Positions 1 through 13,100 of a stretch of 64,000 bases of DNA are shown here, one piece after another. Position 1 is the stretch's first letter. Each line of letters starts with the position of its first letter. A program made the position numbers and the translations under genes. The stretch comes from Nephromyces sp. MM_2019 (Eukaryota; Apicomplexa; Aconoidasida; Nephromycida), in NCBI GenBank assembly GCA_015657535.1, contig JADHZB010001099.1:8650-72649 (forward strand), written 5' to 3'. The notes under the pieces are model-generated. The model had not been told where the DNA came from, did no database searches, and saw nothing but the letters and a program-made list of their open reading frames with translations.

Positions 1-252
1 ATTAAATACTTTTTTCTTACTATTGCTGCATCTTCATACACACACAAGCACATTAAATACCTCTATATTCCCTGGAATGCGTCTTCACACACACAATGAT
101 CATCATTTTACACTTTAAATTTAGCGATTTGCTGTGCTTGATAGTGGGAATCACCATCATTTTCTTATGAAAAATATAGGAATTTGAGTATTTTTTTCAG
201 TCTTTTTCCTAACGAAAGCTACGAAATTTGATTTATTTTCGATTTTTTTCAG

Positions 253-2519
253 GCTTGTTGGCATTTATCTTTACGGCTATTCTGAGTGCTAATTCAGTAA
301 CGTTTTTCTTTCCAGTAAGCTTCTATACTTTATAAAATTTTTATTTTTTGAAATATCCCGAAAATTCAATAATAGTTGAGCTTAATGAGATGAGTTCACG
401 TTGCTAAATTGTAAAGAGTGTGTGTGGTGTTGTTTTTTGATGCTTCAATTTCTTCTCTTTTTTTTAAACTTGAACAAATCAAAGGCTAGCGTTTGTGCTA
501 CCATTCAGATTAGTCGGGAAGATTGGAGGACTTCCTGTGTGTCATTCGTGTTATCGGCGTTTTACGAGGTAATTTTTATTTTTTCGTTACTTCTCAGTAT
601 AATTTTATGGTTTACTTGTCCACTAAATCTTTGTTTTATACCTTTTTTGTATGAAATTTCCTATTTCATGTGATTTTGTTGGGCAAAATTTCTCTTTTTC
701 TCCTTCTCCTATTTTTGATATCTTCATACTTTGAAATTATTGTGCCTTCAATGTAGCTAAACTATATGTTTTAATTATGTATTTCATTCTGTGTCTCTTT
801 ATAAGAAATCGATACCTAGAAGCTGGCAATTTTGAGTATTTATAATGCCTTATAAATATACTAAAAGATATAAATCTTCAAAGAATTTTACCGTTTCATT
901 GTTTAAGCACGAAAAAATGTTTAATGTCGTCTTGGCCATTCTTTTCACTGAAAGTTTTCCTTGTACTGAACCTTATAAAACTATTAGCTAGTGATGCCAT
1001 AGGTAAGGTGTGTAAGTACAGGTGATATTTTAGGCATTTTATGTTGCGTTTGGTAGGTATATTTCTGGAGTTTTAAACTTCCTAGGTATATATTTCATGC
1101 TTTTTTTGCTTTTTTGTGCAAATAACTGTGTTTCTCAACCCTCAGGGCGGGAATTTTTTTAAACTTCTGCTCCAGGTGTGGCATTTTTTCAGTATGTGTG
1201 AATACATCCGTGTCAAGCAGTATTTCTCTTGATTGCTTGGCCAGAAAATCGTCTCATAGTAGTCATATATTTATAACAGCCTTAAAAAATTTGATCTTTT
1301 TCTCTCTTTGCCGGGTTTTAAAGTGGTAGATTAATTTGTAGTGTTCAGCATCTTGTTTCCCCTCAATGCATTGATTATCTTGCGATTGCTTGACGCTTCG
1401 CGCTGAAACCTCTCGAAGCAGCGTGAGAATATATTTTTTAGCAAATTTTCATCACCATTTGTGCATGCCACAGTCTGACTCTCAAGCTTTCTCTGATGTG
1501 CAATCATTCTTACCGGTAGTTATTATCGTGTGATTTGCCTCTTTTTGGTGCAAATAATATGTTGTTACTCCTAAGCTACTTTTTTACTTTTTTGATTCCC
1601 CTTAGTTCAACGTGCATTCAAAAACCTCCTTGATATGTAGTCTTTTATAAAGAACAAGAATTTACCTTATTTTTGTCGGTGCGATTCATTCTTTTATTCC
1701 TAGATAATCGCTAGCTCTCCAGGAAATAAAATCATCTCTATTAGTATTGTGTACTTTTTTTCGAAAATCTTCACTATTTTTTACGTTTTCATCGGTAGCA
1801 GAGATCTTTTTGGAAAATAGCTTATAGCGTGTGCATTCCATAGGCTAAAAATCTGCAAACATTTTGAAAATTGTAAGAATTTTAAAGCCTCACTTGTAAT
1901 TTTATTTAATGTAATTCTCAGCCATTTTTTATAGCGATTAAATAACTTTTTTGTTACTTTTTAGCCGCCGCTAGATACATGAGCACACGGTAGTCTAACA
2001 CCGTACTAGCAATTTTCTAACTTGCTAGTTGTAAAACACCCTGTGCATAACTAGAATATGCTCTTGTGGCGATTGAAGATTTGACATTTTTCTTATATAT
2101 ATGGTTTTGTATTGTATTATAAAAAACTACGAAGGTGTTATTTATGAACTTCAACGCTACTAAAATTAAATCCCATCATTTTATTTATTTTAATCTTATA
2201 TCACGGCGAGGAATTTTGAATTTGCGCTCATGATGCTAGAAACTCTGTAAATATGCGTAGAGTTCTGGTATACATTACTGCCTTGTCACACTTGCACTTT
2301 TGACAGAGTCATGATGATAGATCTTTTTTTTTGCAATAGCGAGCAGTCTCAGCTTGCTTCATATGTAAACCTGCATTTATAGTGCTATTTACCTAACTGG
2401 ACTGGGCAATTTATCAATTTTATTTTTTTTAGGCCTTCACAGTTGATGTGGACAATTTGGGAACATCACTCTATGCTTACGCTGCCTTTAATATCATAAA
2501 ATCTATTCCGAGGGCCTAA
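253..2519 (+). CDS. Unrecognised membrane protein, 3' exons only (partial)
   Basis: I do not recognise this protein. Three candidate exons, 253-314, 485-568 and 2433-2519, join in one frame (phase 0 at both joins) and end in TAA. The first starts after a T-rich tract ending in CAG and encodes a hydrophobic segment (LLAFIFTAILSANSVTFFFP) followed by a GTAAGC donor, so a membrane span is likely. The middle exon encodes ASVCATIQISREDW and a hydrophobic stretch ending SAFYE before a GTAATT donor; its acceptor is weak. The last exon follows a tract of eight T and encodes a peptide ending IIKSIPRA. The second intron is about 1.86 kb, so a further exon could be hidden in it. The 5' part lies outside the window. 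Confidence 0.4.
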
Positions 2520-5133
2520 ACTGGATTTTTGAATTTTTTTTTGTAATATTCTTTGTGAAGCGTTTATTCTTTATCCTCCATCCTAAATTTTCTACTATTA
2601 GCTAATTGTCCTAATCACGTGCTTTGCAAGAATTAAAATTATTACTGATTTTCACTCCTATTAATCTACTCGTGTCATATTGAAGTGCAATGACATTTCT
2701 TTTATATACCGCGATTAAACCGGTTAATCTCGGGAATTTTAAGCTTCGAATTAGGTTCCAAACATGGTGAAATAGCTTTAAGGAGCTTTGTACCAATTTC
2801 TGCGTTCTTGGGATAGCTGCTATAGGTTTTTTTGTTTGGATATCATAGCTATTTGCTGACTGGAAACACAATTTTTTTCTGGCTAATAGCAAGTGCATAA
2901 CATTTATGGCAATGGCCTTTCGTTACTTTTTTGTGCGTAGCTTATTTTTTTTTCCTTTTGCCGCTATCGCTTAGCTCACTCTTCTGGGTTATGCGTGACT
3001 AATAATAAGTAGTGGTTAACTTGGTGATTGCTCTAATCTTTTTAAAGTTGATTTATGTTTGAAATATCTTATGGTTCTGACACCACACACGAATATAATC
3101 AATAAAAAAGTCAATCTGTTTTGTCTCATTTCCTGGATTTTATTGCGCTTTGAAGCTCTGCCTTATTTATCATCTTTTATATTTTTCGATATGTAGTAGG
3201 GGCGCTACTGCTTGTTTATGCAAAAATTGTTAATCCGTTTCTGTGCTGCTAGCATGTTATATGTGCTGATTCCCCTACTTCGCTGTTTTCCTTATCTTAC
3301 TTGATTCATCTGGCGCTGAGCTATTATCGTAACTGTCATGCTTTCATTCTGTGTTTAAATTTACTTTGGCTCCGCTGTTTATGATAGTTAGATCGCTTGG
3401 TAGCCGAATGCCGAATTGCGAAGGATTAAATATCCTGTTTATTATTGTGATACTTAGTCTCTTTGCTATAAGTTTTTTGTGCACCTCGCATGACTGTATG
3501 TATTTTCCCTTAGTATAGCTGCATTGTAGTTACCGCGATTCTACTCCCTTTTTTATTCTTCTTATATTAAAACTTTTTCAAAACACCTTGCTAATCAATT
3601 ACTTTCTTGCGGTGCCATACCGCGATGACCAATAGGAATTTTCAGTAATATAGTGGCATGTATAAGCTGCGTATTATAGCTACACGCTTAATGAAGCTGT
3701 GGACAACTTCATAGTCTGCAGTATAGGCCAAAATATAATTATTGGGACTTGCCCACGGAAAGCTGTGAAGCGAATATTACTAGCTAAGACGGTATTCCCT
3801 TGCTCATTGGCCTCGGGCTTGCGTTTTGCGTTGTCCAAGTATTTTACGCTAGAGTTCACGTCATTTTATTTGCTGAGAACTTTGCTATTACTAAGCATGC
3901 GATGTTAAGTAGGATAAGACTGTAGTAACAGGTGTATGAAGAAGCTAATAACCTACTTTGAGGAATACTTTGTCACATCTTCATGGAATTTATTTTGTTA
4001 TTACGAGTTTCCTCTAGTACCTTATTTGTTACGTAGCCAAATGAATCGTAGTCTTGAAATCTCACTGTACAGCCAATATAGTCTGGCCTCTTAACCATGA
4101 TTCTAGACACGAAACAGCTACCTTTTTGAGGGCCACTAAGCTGCTCCTTAAGTTGCAAAAATTTCTTATCACACACTCCTCAAGCGACAAACGAATAAAA
4201 ATTCCATGTACCAGCGCTGCCGTCACTTGAAGCACGACTTGGAGAGTTTTTCGTACGCGTTTATTTCGACTTCATGCAAGCACTTCTAGTGTCATTCATC
4301 TCACGGAATATTTTCTGGAAAGCACCACAGGAGTACTAAACAGTCCAGAGCCATTCCATATTTTCCGCTCTACGCGCTATAGCCATTAATTTACTTTTCT
4401 ATACGATATAAATTTTCTAAAAATACCATCACATAAATAATAAGAGGCTGGATATAAATCGAGCAATCAGCCAGGTAATTTCCATACTAGTTTATTGGAC
4501 TTAGTGGGTACTAGGTCCCTAATTTCTATTCAACATAATTACTCCATTTCTAAGAAATCAATCGAAACACTCGCATTGCGTACTCAATTCAAGATTATCC
4601 TGAACATTATCCAATTTAGAAGTTTACTTCCTTTGCCCACGATTTATTCTTCAAATACTGCACTCATGTTTCTATTATGTGCTTGCCGGCGAAAAGGCAG
4701 GCGTGAGTTATTAGCTTGTTGACATGAGCCGACTTACCTTTAGAAACTGTGCTCGTTTCCCACAGTCATAGTACATTTGTTGGTACATCGAACATTAAAT
4801 AATTGGCTCAACTTTGGTGACGTTGGCTCATGTTGCTCGCATGAAGGTGCTGAACTTTGCTACTTAAGTAATTGAATGGGACTACCTAGGGGATTATTCT
4901 ACCTACAATATCTCATGGCTCGAAAATGTCAAGGCAATAATTTCATGTTTCTAAATCCTTAAAATTAAGGGCAAGCCCTTTTATGAAAAGAGAAAATTCA
5001 TATATGCTATTTGTTTCGTCAAAGATGGGCAGCATATTGCAATAGGTTCCAAACGCCACGTTTCACACGCATCTCCGGCTTGCTCCTTTCACCAGCGTGA
5101 CCAATGGATACTATATCTCGTATACCAACTTCC
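2520..5133. other. Convergent gene-free interval
   Basis: This lies between the stop of the + strand membrane protein and the stop of the - strand oocyst wall protein. Only short open frames are present (for example 3699-3908 on + and 3973-4176 on -), with no splice-linked continuation that I can support. It should contain both 3' UTRs. Confidence 0.5.
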
Positions 5134-8100
5134 TTACTTAGTAAACGAGCCTCGTATCACTTGGTATACGTTCGTAACGAGGTCGTTCCACGAACTATAG
5201 GAGTTTGCGGCTTCCAACTTCCTTTTATCATCGTGATGCTTGAGAACACATGCTGTACCGTTGACGTGGTAGTCCGGTGGGCACTCCATCTTAGCCTCGA
5301 CGAACTCGCTCGCGAAACATTCGCCATTCTCATTCAAAACATAGCCTTTTTTGCACAGCAGCTGGGGAGGCACCGTCACATCACGCTGACATTTGTGTCC
5401 TTCGTTCAGGTAAGTTCCATGGGGACAAACATAGTGAAGTTCCGAGTGCAGCGTCTTCACACAGGCAGCACCCCTATGGGAGTAGCCATCAGGGCAAGTC
5501 TCTATTGGTGAACGGGTATCCGTGTGCACACACTGATTCGGTCCTTGCGGCGTAGATCCATCTTTGCATGTTATATTCGCAGGAACGGTGGAATACTGAA
5601 TGCAAGTCTTCCCATCGAGCCTTGAGTTCTCCGGGCAGACGGTATCTGGTTCTGCTACCACCACCTGCAAATATGAAGAAAGCATCCGTGCCAGATAGTA
5701 TGTACGAGAATTCTCATCGCGAGCAAGAAAATATTTTGGCATATAGTGAATTACTAAAATAGTGCAGAGCAGTAGCCGAAGTTAATGCGTATAAAGCTCA
5801 CATATAATGCTGAAAATTGTTTACATCATTGCGCGGTCCCAGTATGAATCGTCGTAGTTCAGTTCATTCCGTGTATAAACATGAATACTATTTTTTTCGC
5901 TGATCCACATTCTAGTTAGTCAGCGAGAGTGCGAACACATGTAGCGCTTGATGCTACAAGATTTATGTTTGCAGGGCCACTTATCAAACTCAGCATCAAA
6001 TTGTAAGTATCTATATGGCAAAGATGCATGCCAGCATATTTAGTTGCAAAGGGGAAAACAATTGCTGAATGGCAGGTTTCATCAGTGGTGAAATCAATAC
6101 TAAATGCCTCAAGTTTTAACGGCTTATCGCACGGAAAAGCAAAATCGAAAGGAATATGCGCCTTCTGCACCACAGTCAAGCGTCTTGGCTTCGTGGCTTG
6201 CGGAAACCTGCACTTATTTCAGCCTTCGAGGTATTGCAATTCCATATTTCGTCGCCAAGCACTATTTTGGCGTCCCAGTGGCAAAGCTCGTCAAGCAAGA
6301 GAGTTAGCTCTCATTCTTTGAATGGGTCAATATGAACTTTGCTGTCGTCTAAGCTAAACCCCCATACGGAATAGTGTTTATTGCTAATTACTTTTATTTT
6401 TGGTTTAGCGCTTTCGCACCATGTAAATACGTCAAAGCGTGTCCGCCATTGGATTGCCAACTTACTTGTGTGCACACGCCCTTTTCTTCGTTGAAGCCCT
6501 GAGGGCACACGTTGGTTCCCTTCACAGCTTCCCTTTGAATGCACACGTCACCGTCACTAAGGGTACCTTTTGCGCAAACCAATTCCACGCCTCCTTCGAT
6601 AGCCCTATGGCATTCCTTACCATGTGATAATGTACCAGTGGGGCAAACGTAGTCCGCTGGAATTTGCTGTGTAGCCACGCAAACTCCTGATTTACCCTGC
6701 TTGTATCCTTTGGGACAAGAGTGCAGAACTGGAATAGCCTCTACCTTCTTACACCTGTTAACTTCAAAGACGTACCCTTTCTTGCAAGTCGGTATGACCG
6801 GCTGAACTTCAACGACCACGCACATTTTCTTGTCAGCGTCGTATCGTCCTGCTGGACAAACCTCAGTTGCCTCCGTGCTCCTAAATTTTTCGCAAGCGTC
6901 CCCATTTTTGTGGAAGCCATCTCTGATAATTTAATTTAATAATTTATTCTCCGATGCAATTATTTCTACTTTTCGCAGTAGTAATTTTTTTCCACTGAAT
7001 GCTTCATTTCTTTCATGAGTCAGCACTAAAGCGTCATAATTAACAAAATTGTACAGTAGTTAATGAAAGCATGACATAGAACTTTCAGCATAAATCGCTA
7101 GACGTAATCAAGCCATTTTTATCGCTAGAGAGTCTTCAGGTATTAATAATGGGCTAATATCACTGTTTCCATCGTTCTGGAATGGCCTGCGTTCAAAGCT
7201 ATTTGATGTGAAATTTTATGCCACCCTGCCTTATTACAGGCTCTCCATGTTCAGGCCAGCATAAAAACCCATAAAGTAAGCATTGTTGTGATAGTTGCTT
7301 TTTTCTCGTTACCCGCATTTCAATACACGAGGCAAAACCTTAAAATGACGTGATATCAGCGGGGTGATTGACTTAACCACACTTGCATATGATTAGAAAA
7401 AATGTTCATTCCTTTGTCAATATGGAATACTAGCCTCACCTGCATTTATGTTTTGGCAGCTGAAAATTGGTCCTAAGGCAGTTTTTGTCTACAGCTTCAA
7501 AACCTTTTGGGCAAGATGCATCTGGAGCGACAAGGCTCACCGTGACGCACTCATCTGACTTTGAATCTCCCTTAGTTTGCAGCACGTAACCTTCCGGGCA
7601 TCCTAAACAAATTTGTATGAAGTGGTGTTTAAAATTAGGACTATTACTTCAGCTATGGCTGCAAGCGAGCTTGGACTCAGGAAATTTATGATTCGAATAG
7701 GCTTCTATTTATCAAAAACACAAATGTGTCCTTGTAACTAGGGAAGAGTAAACAAAAAAATGCTTGTGATGAAATTCCGTATACCCGCTTTCCAAGAAAT
7801 GAACTCGTAAAAGCGTAAAATTAATGCCAGAACTTAGCTATGTATTTATCGAGTAAAAAATCATTAGGAATAAGCAATATCTAAGTAGTGTGAATGATGC
7901 TCTATGGGCATGACGCTTCAGTGTTTTTTCAGTAACCAAGTTATTCTTAGCCTGCGAAGACTTGAGCAGCAGCTATAAATGGTTTCTTTTGGGTCATATT
8001 TTTTTAAAGTTTAGAAATAAACCAATACTTCAACCGAAAGCTTACTAACTTGGGATAAGAGGCTGTTTTCTGTAGCTAATGCAATCATTTGATTTCTTAT

Positions 8101-10125
8101 CAATAGTGTATCCAGGAGGGCAGGAATAGCTCGGGCTCGTAACCATTTCCCGGACGCAGCCTTTCCCATCCGTGGACCGTATATAATCCTGTGTGAACCG
8201 AGGTCAACACGAATTTGAATTCATAAGCTATTATCCAAGTACTTCTTTTTATTCGCATGTACCTCTCGCTAAATCAGCATAGATGTATTATAATACTGTG
8301 GTTTCATGGCCGAGTAGCCGCTGATATTAGCAACCGCAAGGATTGTAAAAAGTACTATCTTTTTTATAAGTATAATGCCTCAAAGCTATAGGTTCAAACG
8401 TGCCCAAACCGTAAAGTTTGGTCGTCTGGTTATTCACAACTGAAATCGTAATATATAAAAATCCTACACTATCAAGAAATTGCATTGCTAAATCTCATCT
8501 TCGGTGCAAATTTGCTGCGCTTTTAGAGAATTGGCAGGTTTTGCCATTATTCGAGGCAAAAACCCTGCATCTTCTCAGGGTACCATTGAAACATATCTCT
8601 GGTTTCTCAGTTGAATTAGCTTTGAAAGTTTTTTGGGGCTCCTACCTTGGCGCATGAAACTTCTGGGGCTATCATAGACAGGACCATGCACTTTTTACCA
8701 TCCGAGGTTGCTCCCTTGGGGCAGCTAGAAGATGGTGACACTTTTTCAGTCTTAATGCATCTTCCGTTCTCGAAGTAGTCAGTATCCTTGAGTCAAAGAA
8801 AACAGCAAAACTTCGAATGTACTCAGCGGTATAATAAGAAGTAGAGAGAAAGTTAAGTTTGCAGATGTAAAAGATAAACTGTTATTAAAATTCAGTTTTT
8901 TTAAGTACTTTTTTTACTCAAGAAAGCATCTCTTTTATTCGTTGTTTAAGCTTCTATACGAGTTTTCGATATCAGAAAAAAGTAGCTAGCTTTAGTTACG
9001 TCACGCTCAATTTTTTATAAGTTGAAAAAAAATGTAAGCTGAAAAGCACACAACTCTATTAACAAATTTTTTATACAAATACATATAAATCAGCTACTAG
9101 GCTGAATAGTATAGCTGCGACTGTAGCCGATAAGCCCGTAATACACTCACCTTGGGGCACGTAAATGTCCCTTCAGTTTTTCGTCTTAAGATGCATCTGC
9201 TATCACGTAAAGTGTAACCTTTTGGGCACCGCAAGGCGGGTTTTTCTGTATATCAAACGCTAAATTTAAATCATGCCCCTTTCACTGAATATTGTAGCAA
9301 TGATGTACACCTTACAAGCTAAATTCAAAAAAAGATTAAAAGAATTAAACTAACATCACAGCAGTTAAGTTGATTAGATTCAATCCATTAGCAACTATGT
9401 GAATATCTTTGGGTGCAGTGCAAAGTACTATGAGTAATCAAGCTAGACTTCCCCAGTTGCATCCGTTTCGCGCTTAAAAACATTAGCTGCTTCAAATAAT
9501 TGCAAGCAGTACATATATATTACTAATGTATCCTTTAATGCAGAGCCCTACTGCATTGTTTTTCAAGAGCCAAAACTGTCCTGAAAATATATCTGAGACT
9601 AACTATTGCCTTTTATAGCTAGTGTACATGTTCAAATTTCACTTGATTAGACTGTAATTTAAGCTGTAGATATTTTTGTTCAACTGCGTTGCCCATTGAA
9701 AGCGCGCAAGATGTGAGCGCTGTGAACCAGGTCATTTCATGAATTAATCTATAGAATCGTCCCTCGGGAGGTTTAGAGCTATTCTCTAAATTTGGGGGAT
9801 AAACAGCCATATTTTTCCTAGAAAAAGCATCTATCTAGCTCCTTTTTATTTTTAAGAGTTTTGCTAGGGAACACCCCAGATGGCTGAGCCTCAAAATTTC
9901 GTTACATTTAGTTGCGCGACATAAATTTTTTTAACATGAGAGAGCACCTGCTGTTTTGATGTCAGATGCAGTAGGAAAATCATCCTTCCTTGAACTTTCC
10001 ACCATGTTGAAAACCTGCTCGTCAGCATTGACACCTGTGTCTCTTCCTGGGGCTAGCCCCAGAGCTAATGAAAAGATCACTAGCTGAATTAGCATTATGC
10101 TACGCATGGATATAAAGTTCTTCAT
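5134..10125 (-). CDS. Oocyst wall protein (COWP/OWP family), seven exons, 567 aa
   Basis: This is a secreted structural protein of the oocyst wall, probably cross-linked through disulfides. Exons in coding order are 9948-10125, 9151-9245, 8646-8786, 8050-8188, 7440-7602, 6466-6922 and 5134-5664. They total 1704 nt, which gives 567 codons plus TAA, and every join keeps frame. The product starts MKNFISMRSIMLIQLVIFSL, a clear signal peptide; the ATG seven codons in is an alternative start. From about residue 63 to 540 it repeats a module of about 25 residues of the form C-P-x-G-Y/F, 6-12 residues, C. I count about 20 modules (CPKGY, CPPGY, CPEGY, CKKGY, CPHGT and similar). Some lack the proline (CKKGY, CAKG). 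A cysteine-free tail of about 30 residues ends in RGSFTK. This two-Cys pattern is that of Cryptosporidium and Toxoplasma oocyst wall proteins. The histidine-rich type II domain of COWP1 is not seen. Membership of the family is firm; orthology to a particular OWP is not. Confidence 0.93.
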
Positions 10126-13100
10126 GGTTTGTGATACTCCTGGAAAACAAATAAAAGCACCTCAACAAAATTATTCACAGGTAATAGAAATATTAAATTT
10201 TATAAAATGTGATACTGAATTCTGCACGGAAGTATCTGAGGGCTTATATTTCGAAAATTCCTTAAATGCGTAATTTTTCGACATTTTCGAATATTTATTA
10301 AGTCAATTGCCACCTTTCTTTTACTTCATAAGTTGCTTCGAACACTTCTTTCGTTAGCCAAGGTATCACATCCTTGTTGTATGTCTAGGTCTCCATGTAA
10401 GCACATAGCAGAGTCAAATAAAAATTAGGCACTGCCATGGTTGCTATTAGCTAGCATGAACTCAAAAAATTTAGTCTAAAAAAAACTTTCCACGGGAAAA
10501 AAATTAATCATTCCACGGTTACAAGAGCATTGAAATGTCATTATTGCCCATCCAGCCTAGCTATAATTGTTGGCTCAAATTTTCGGAGCTGCCATTAACC
10601 AAGTCTATTACTAGCGACGAGATTACAACCAGTTAAAAAAAGTTTTCCCGATATTTAAGAAAACCCCTTCTGAAAGATGTCCTATATTACCTAAGCAAAG
10701 TGTCACAGTACTACTAATAGGGTGTAGGCGTTTTCTTAGGTGGGCTGCGATTATGCAAAAAAAATTGATACATGTAATCGCTAAAGGTAAATTTATTAAG
10801 CCTCTAAACAATTCTATCCACAAGAAAAAAATTGATTTCCTAGCGCCGCAAGATGCACAAAGAAAATTCTACTGACTACTAGAATACACGCGAGGGCTAT
10901 TTGGCAAGGAGACGTCACAAAAGCGTGCGCTTTTAACTTTTTGGCTTAAGGTTACTACGTCACAGCCAACGTGTCTCTGTGTGACTTAATTTGTGGCGAC
11001 TATTCATGTGATGATATATCTACCAAGTAAGTCCTAATGCTCAAGGTTTACCTCCGAAAACAGTTTTTAGAAAACTTACGTAGCTCAAACAGGCCGAACT
11101 TTAGTAGCTTTCCGCTAACGAACGAGTAAAGACAGCCAAATACACCTTCTCTTCGCGAATCGTTGAGATGTCTCTCGGGGTATTACATAACACTAGTTAC
11201 TTTTCTCAGTATCCGGTATTCACCGATAGAGTTTTTTTCTTCTTTTAATACCTGAGTTTAATTTATCATCTATTCCCGGTTGGAGAAACAAATGAAATTT
11301 TTACTGTTAGTTGTTAGCTACTGACGAGGAACGAGGGCACAAGTAAAAACGCTCAACGTATCTGCACACTCCACACTTAAGCTCAGGCTACGTCCGATCC
11401 GTGAAATGCAGGCGGCACTAAGCCTTGTAGGCGACACGGTGTTTCAAAAAAGTCATAATCAGCTTGAGAGCATATGTAGCATCATAACTCCTTATCAGCT
11501 TCAGCTAGCATCTCAGTAATCTTTGGCCTCGCTATGGCGTACCTTGTTTATTTCAAGGTTAGCTTTAGGCCACCACATATGATACTGCTCATCTTTTTTT
11601 CAGTATGCTAACAAACCAGTCATCTTATACGGCATGACCTTAGCATAAGGTCAGCAGATATTCAGCTGAGTCCGCCGACCTGGCTGCAGAAATCTCAGCA
11701 TCCATGTAAGCACGAGTGTACACTCCACTTCGCAGGTGTTAAAGCCCCCACAGGTAATCGCAATATATCTGCCCGCGCGAGAGTAAGTGCGCCGCAACTC
11801 AGGGGGTATACGAAACTCAACTATTATTTGGGGGCCGAAATGCGGGTCCTAATCCCATGGCTAATTACACTACAATCAAGCCGAAAAGTTTTAAATCTAG
11901 TCTACGAGGCGTGCACTTATCTTCGAAACGGCAGCCTATATCTGCTCCCCCTAACCTAGAAAAAACTACATACCGTAGGGCAGGACAATGTACACGCTGA
12001 AAAAAAGAGAAGACACGTTTAGCATCGGCCCCTTTCCTCTAAAAGCTACAGTGCTATCTAGGCTAAAGAATACAAGCCCAGCAATAAGCAGAGAGGGCTG
12101 CTGACGTATCTGCTTGACCTTTAGAAATGCCTTTTGTCACAAGGCAATCAGGTGGAAGCCCAAAAAATGATGTAACTGCGTGGCAGTCAATCGGTTTAGT
12201 ATACTGCAGCAGAAATAAAACTAGCAACTGCTTCCGCTCTATCTTACTCACAACCAGATGAAATCTGATACTCTGTAAAAATTTATAAATCAAAAAATCA
12301 TCTCGCATGTAAAACTGCGCATATCGCTAGGCATCAGGATTCCCCGAATGCCATCATCAGGCATGAGCCTCGCATTATAAGCTCATGCAAACACGCACAG
12401 CTTAGTATAAAAAACACAATAAAGAAAAGCACGTAGTCCAAAGCCATGTGCCGAAGGTCATGGAAACATAGAAACTGCCAGCCAATAAAGCTAAAAGAAG
12501 TAGAGCTTTAGATCATAACATAAAAATAAATACTTTGTGAATATGTGGCCTTCAGAGGATATAATGAAATCATACGCATGCCATAGCCTTTAGATAAAAA
12601 TTAAAGATTATGTTACGGTAGCTTCACCACCAATCAGACTGAAATAACTATATGATAAATACAAATTCTGATAATGTGTATTCTTCAAGACCACCAGTAG
12701 CCAGAAGCACACCCCTTAACCTCACTAAACCATTCGAATTAGGACAGTTGTATCTCAAACCGCTATTTATCCGCAAACCAGCCCAATTCAATTTACTTTC
12801 CCATAAAGGCTTGGATTAACCATGCCGCGAGAACAAAAAACAATCCATAAAAATCAGGACAACAGAAAACTCTTGTATATAATTCAACAGCGTCTGAACA
12901 AACTATTCAATAACTTAGAAAATCCAAAAGACTAAGCACAAAATAATAAATGAATACGGTTTATAGCTGGTGCCATTCTCTTACCACTAAGGTTGTACAC
13001 CTGTCAATGAAAGCACTACAATTTAAATAGGGACCTCAAATATAATTAGCACCACTCATAAAATAGCCGAAAAACGGCTAAACTTTTGCTGTGGCGAGCG

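Noticed and set aside
5104..5511. + strand open frame of 135 codons
   Set aside because: It lies opposite the last oocyst wall protein exon, whose - strand reading has the clear cysteine module pattern.
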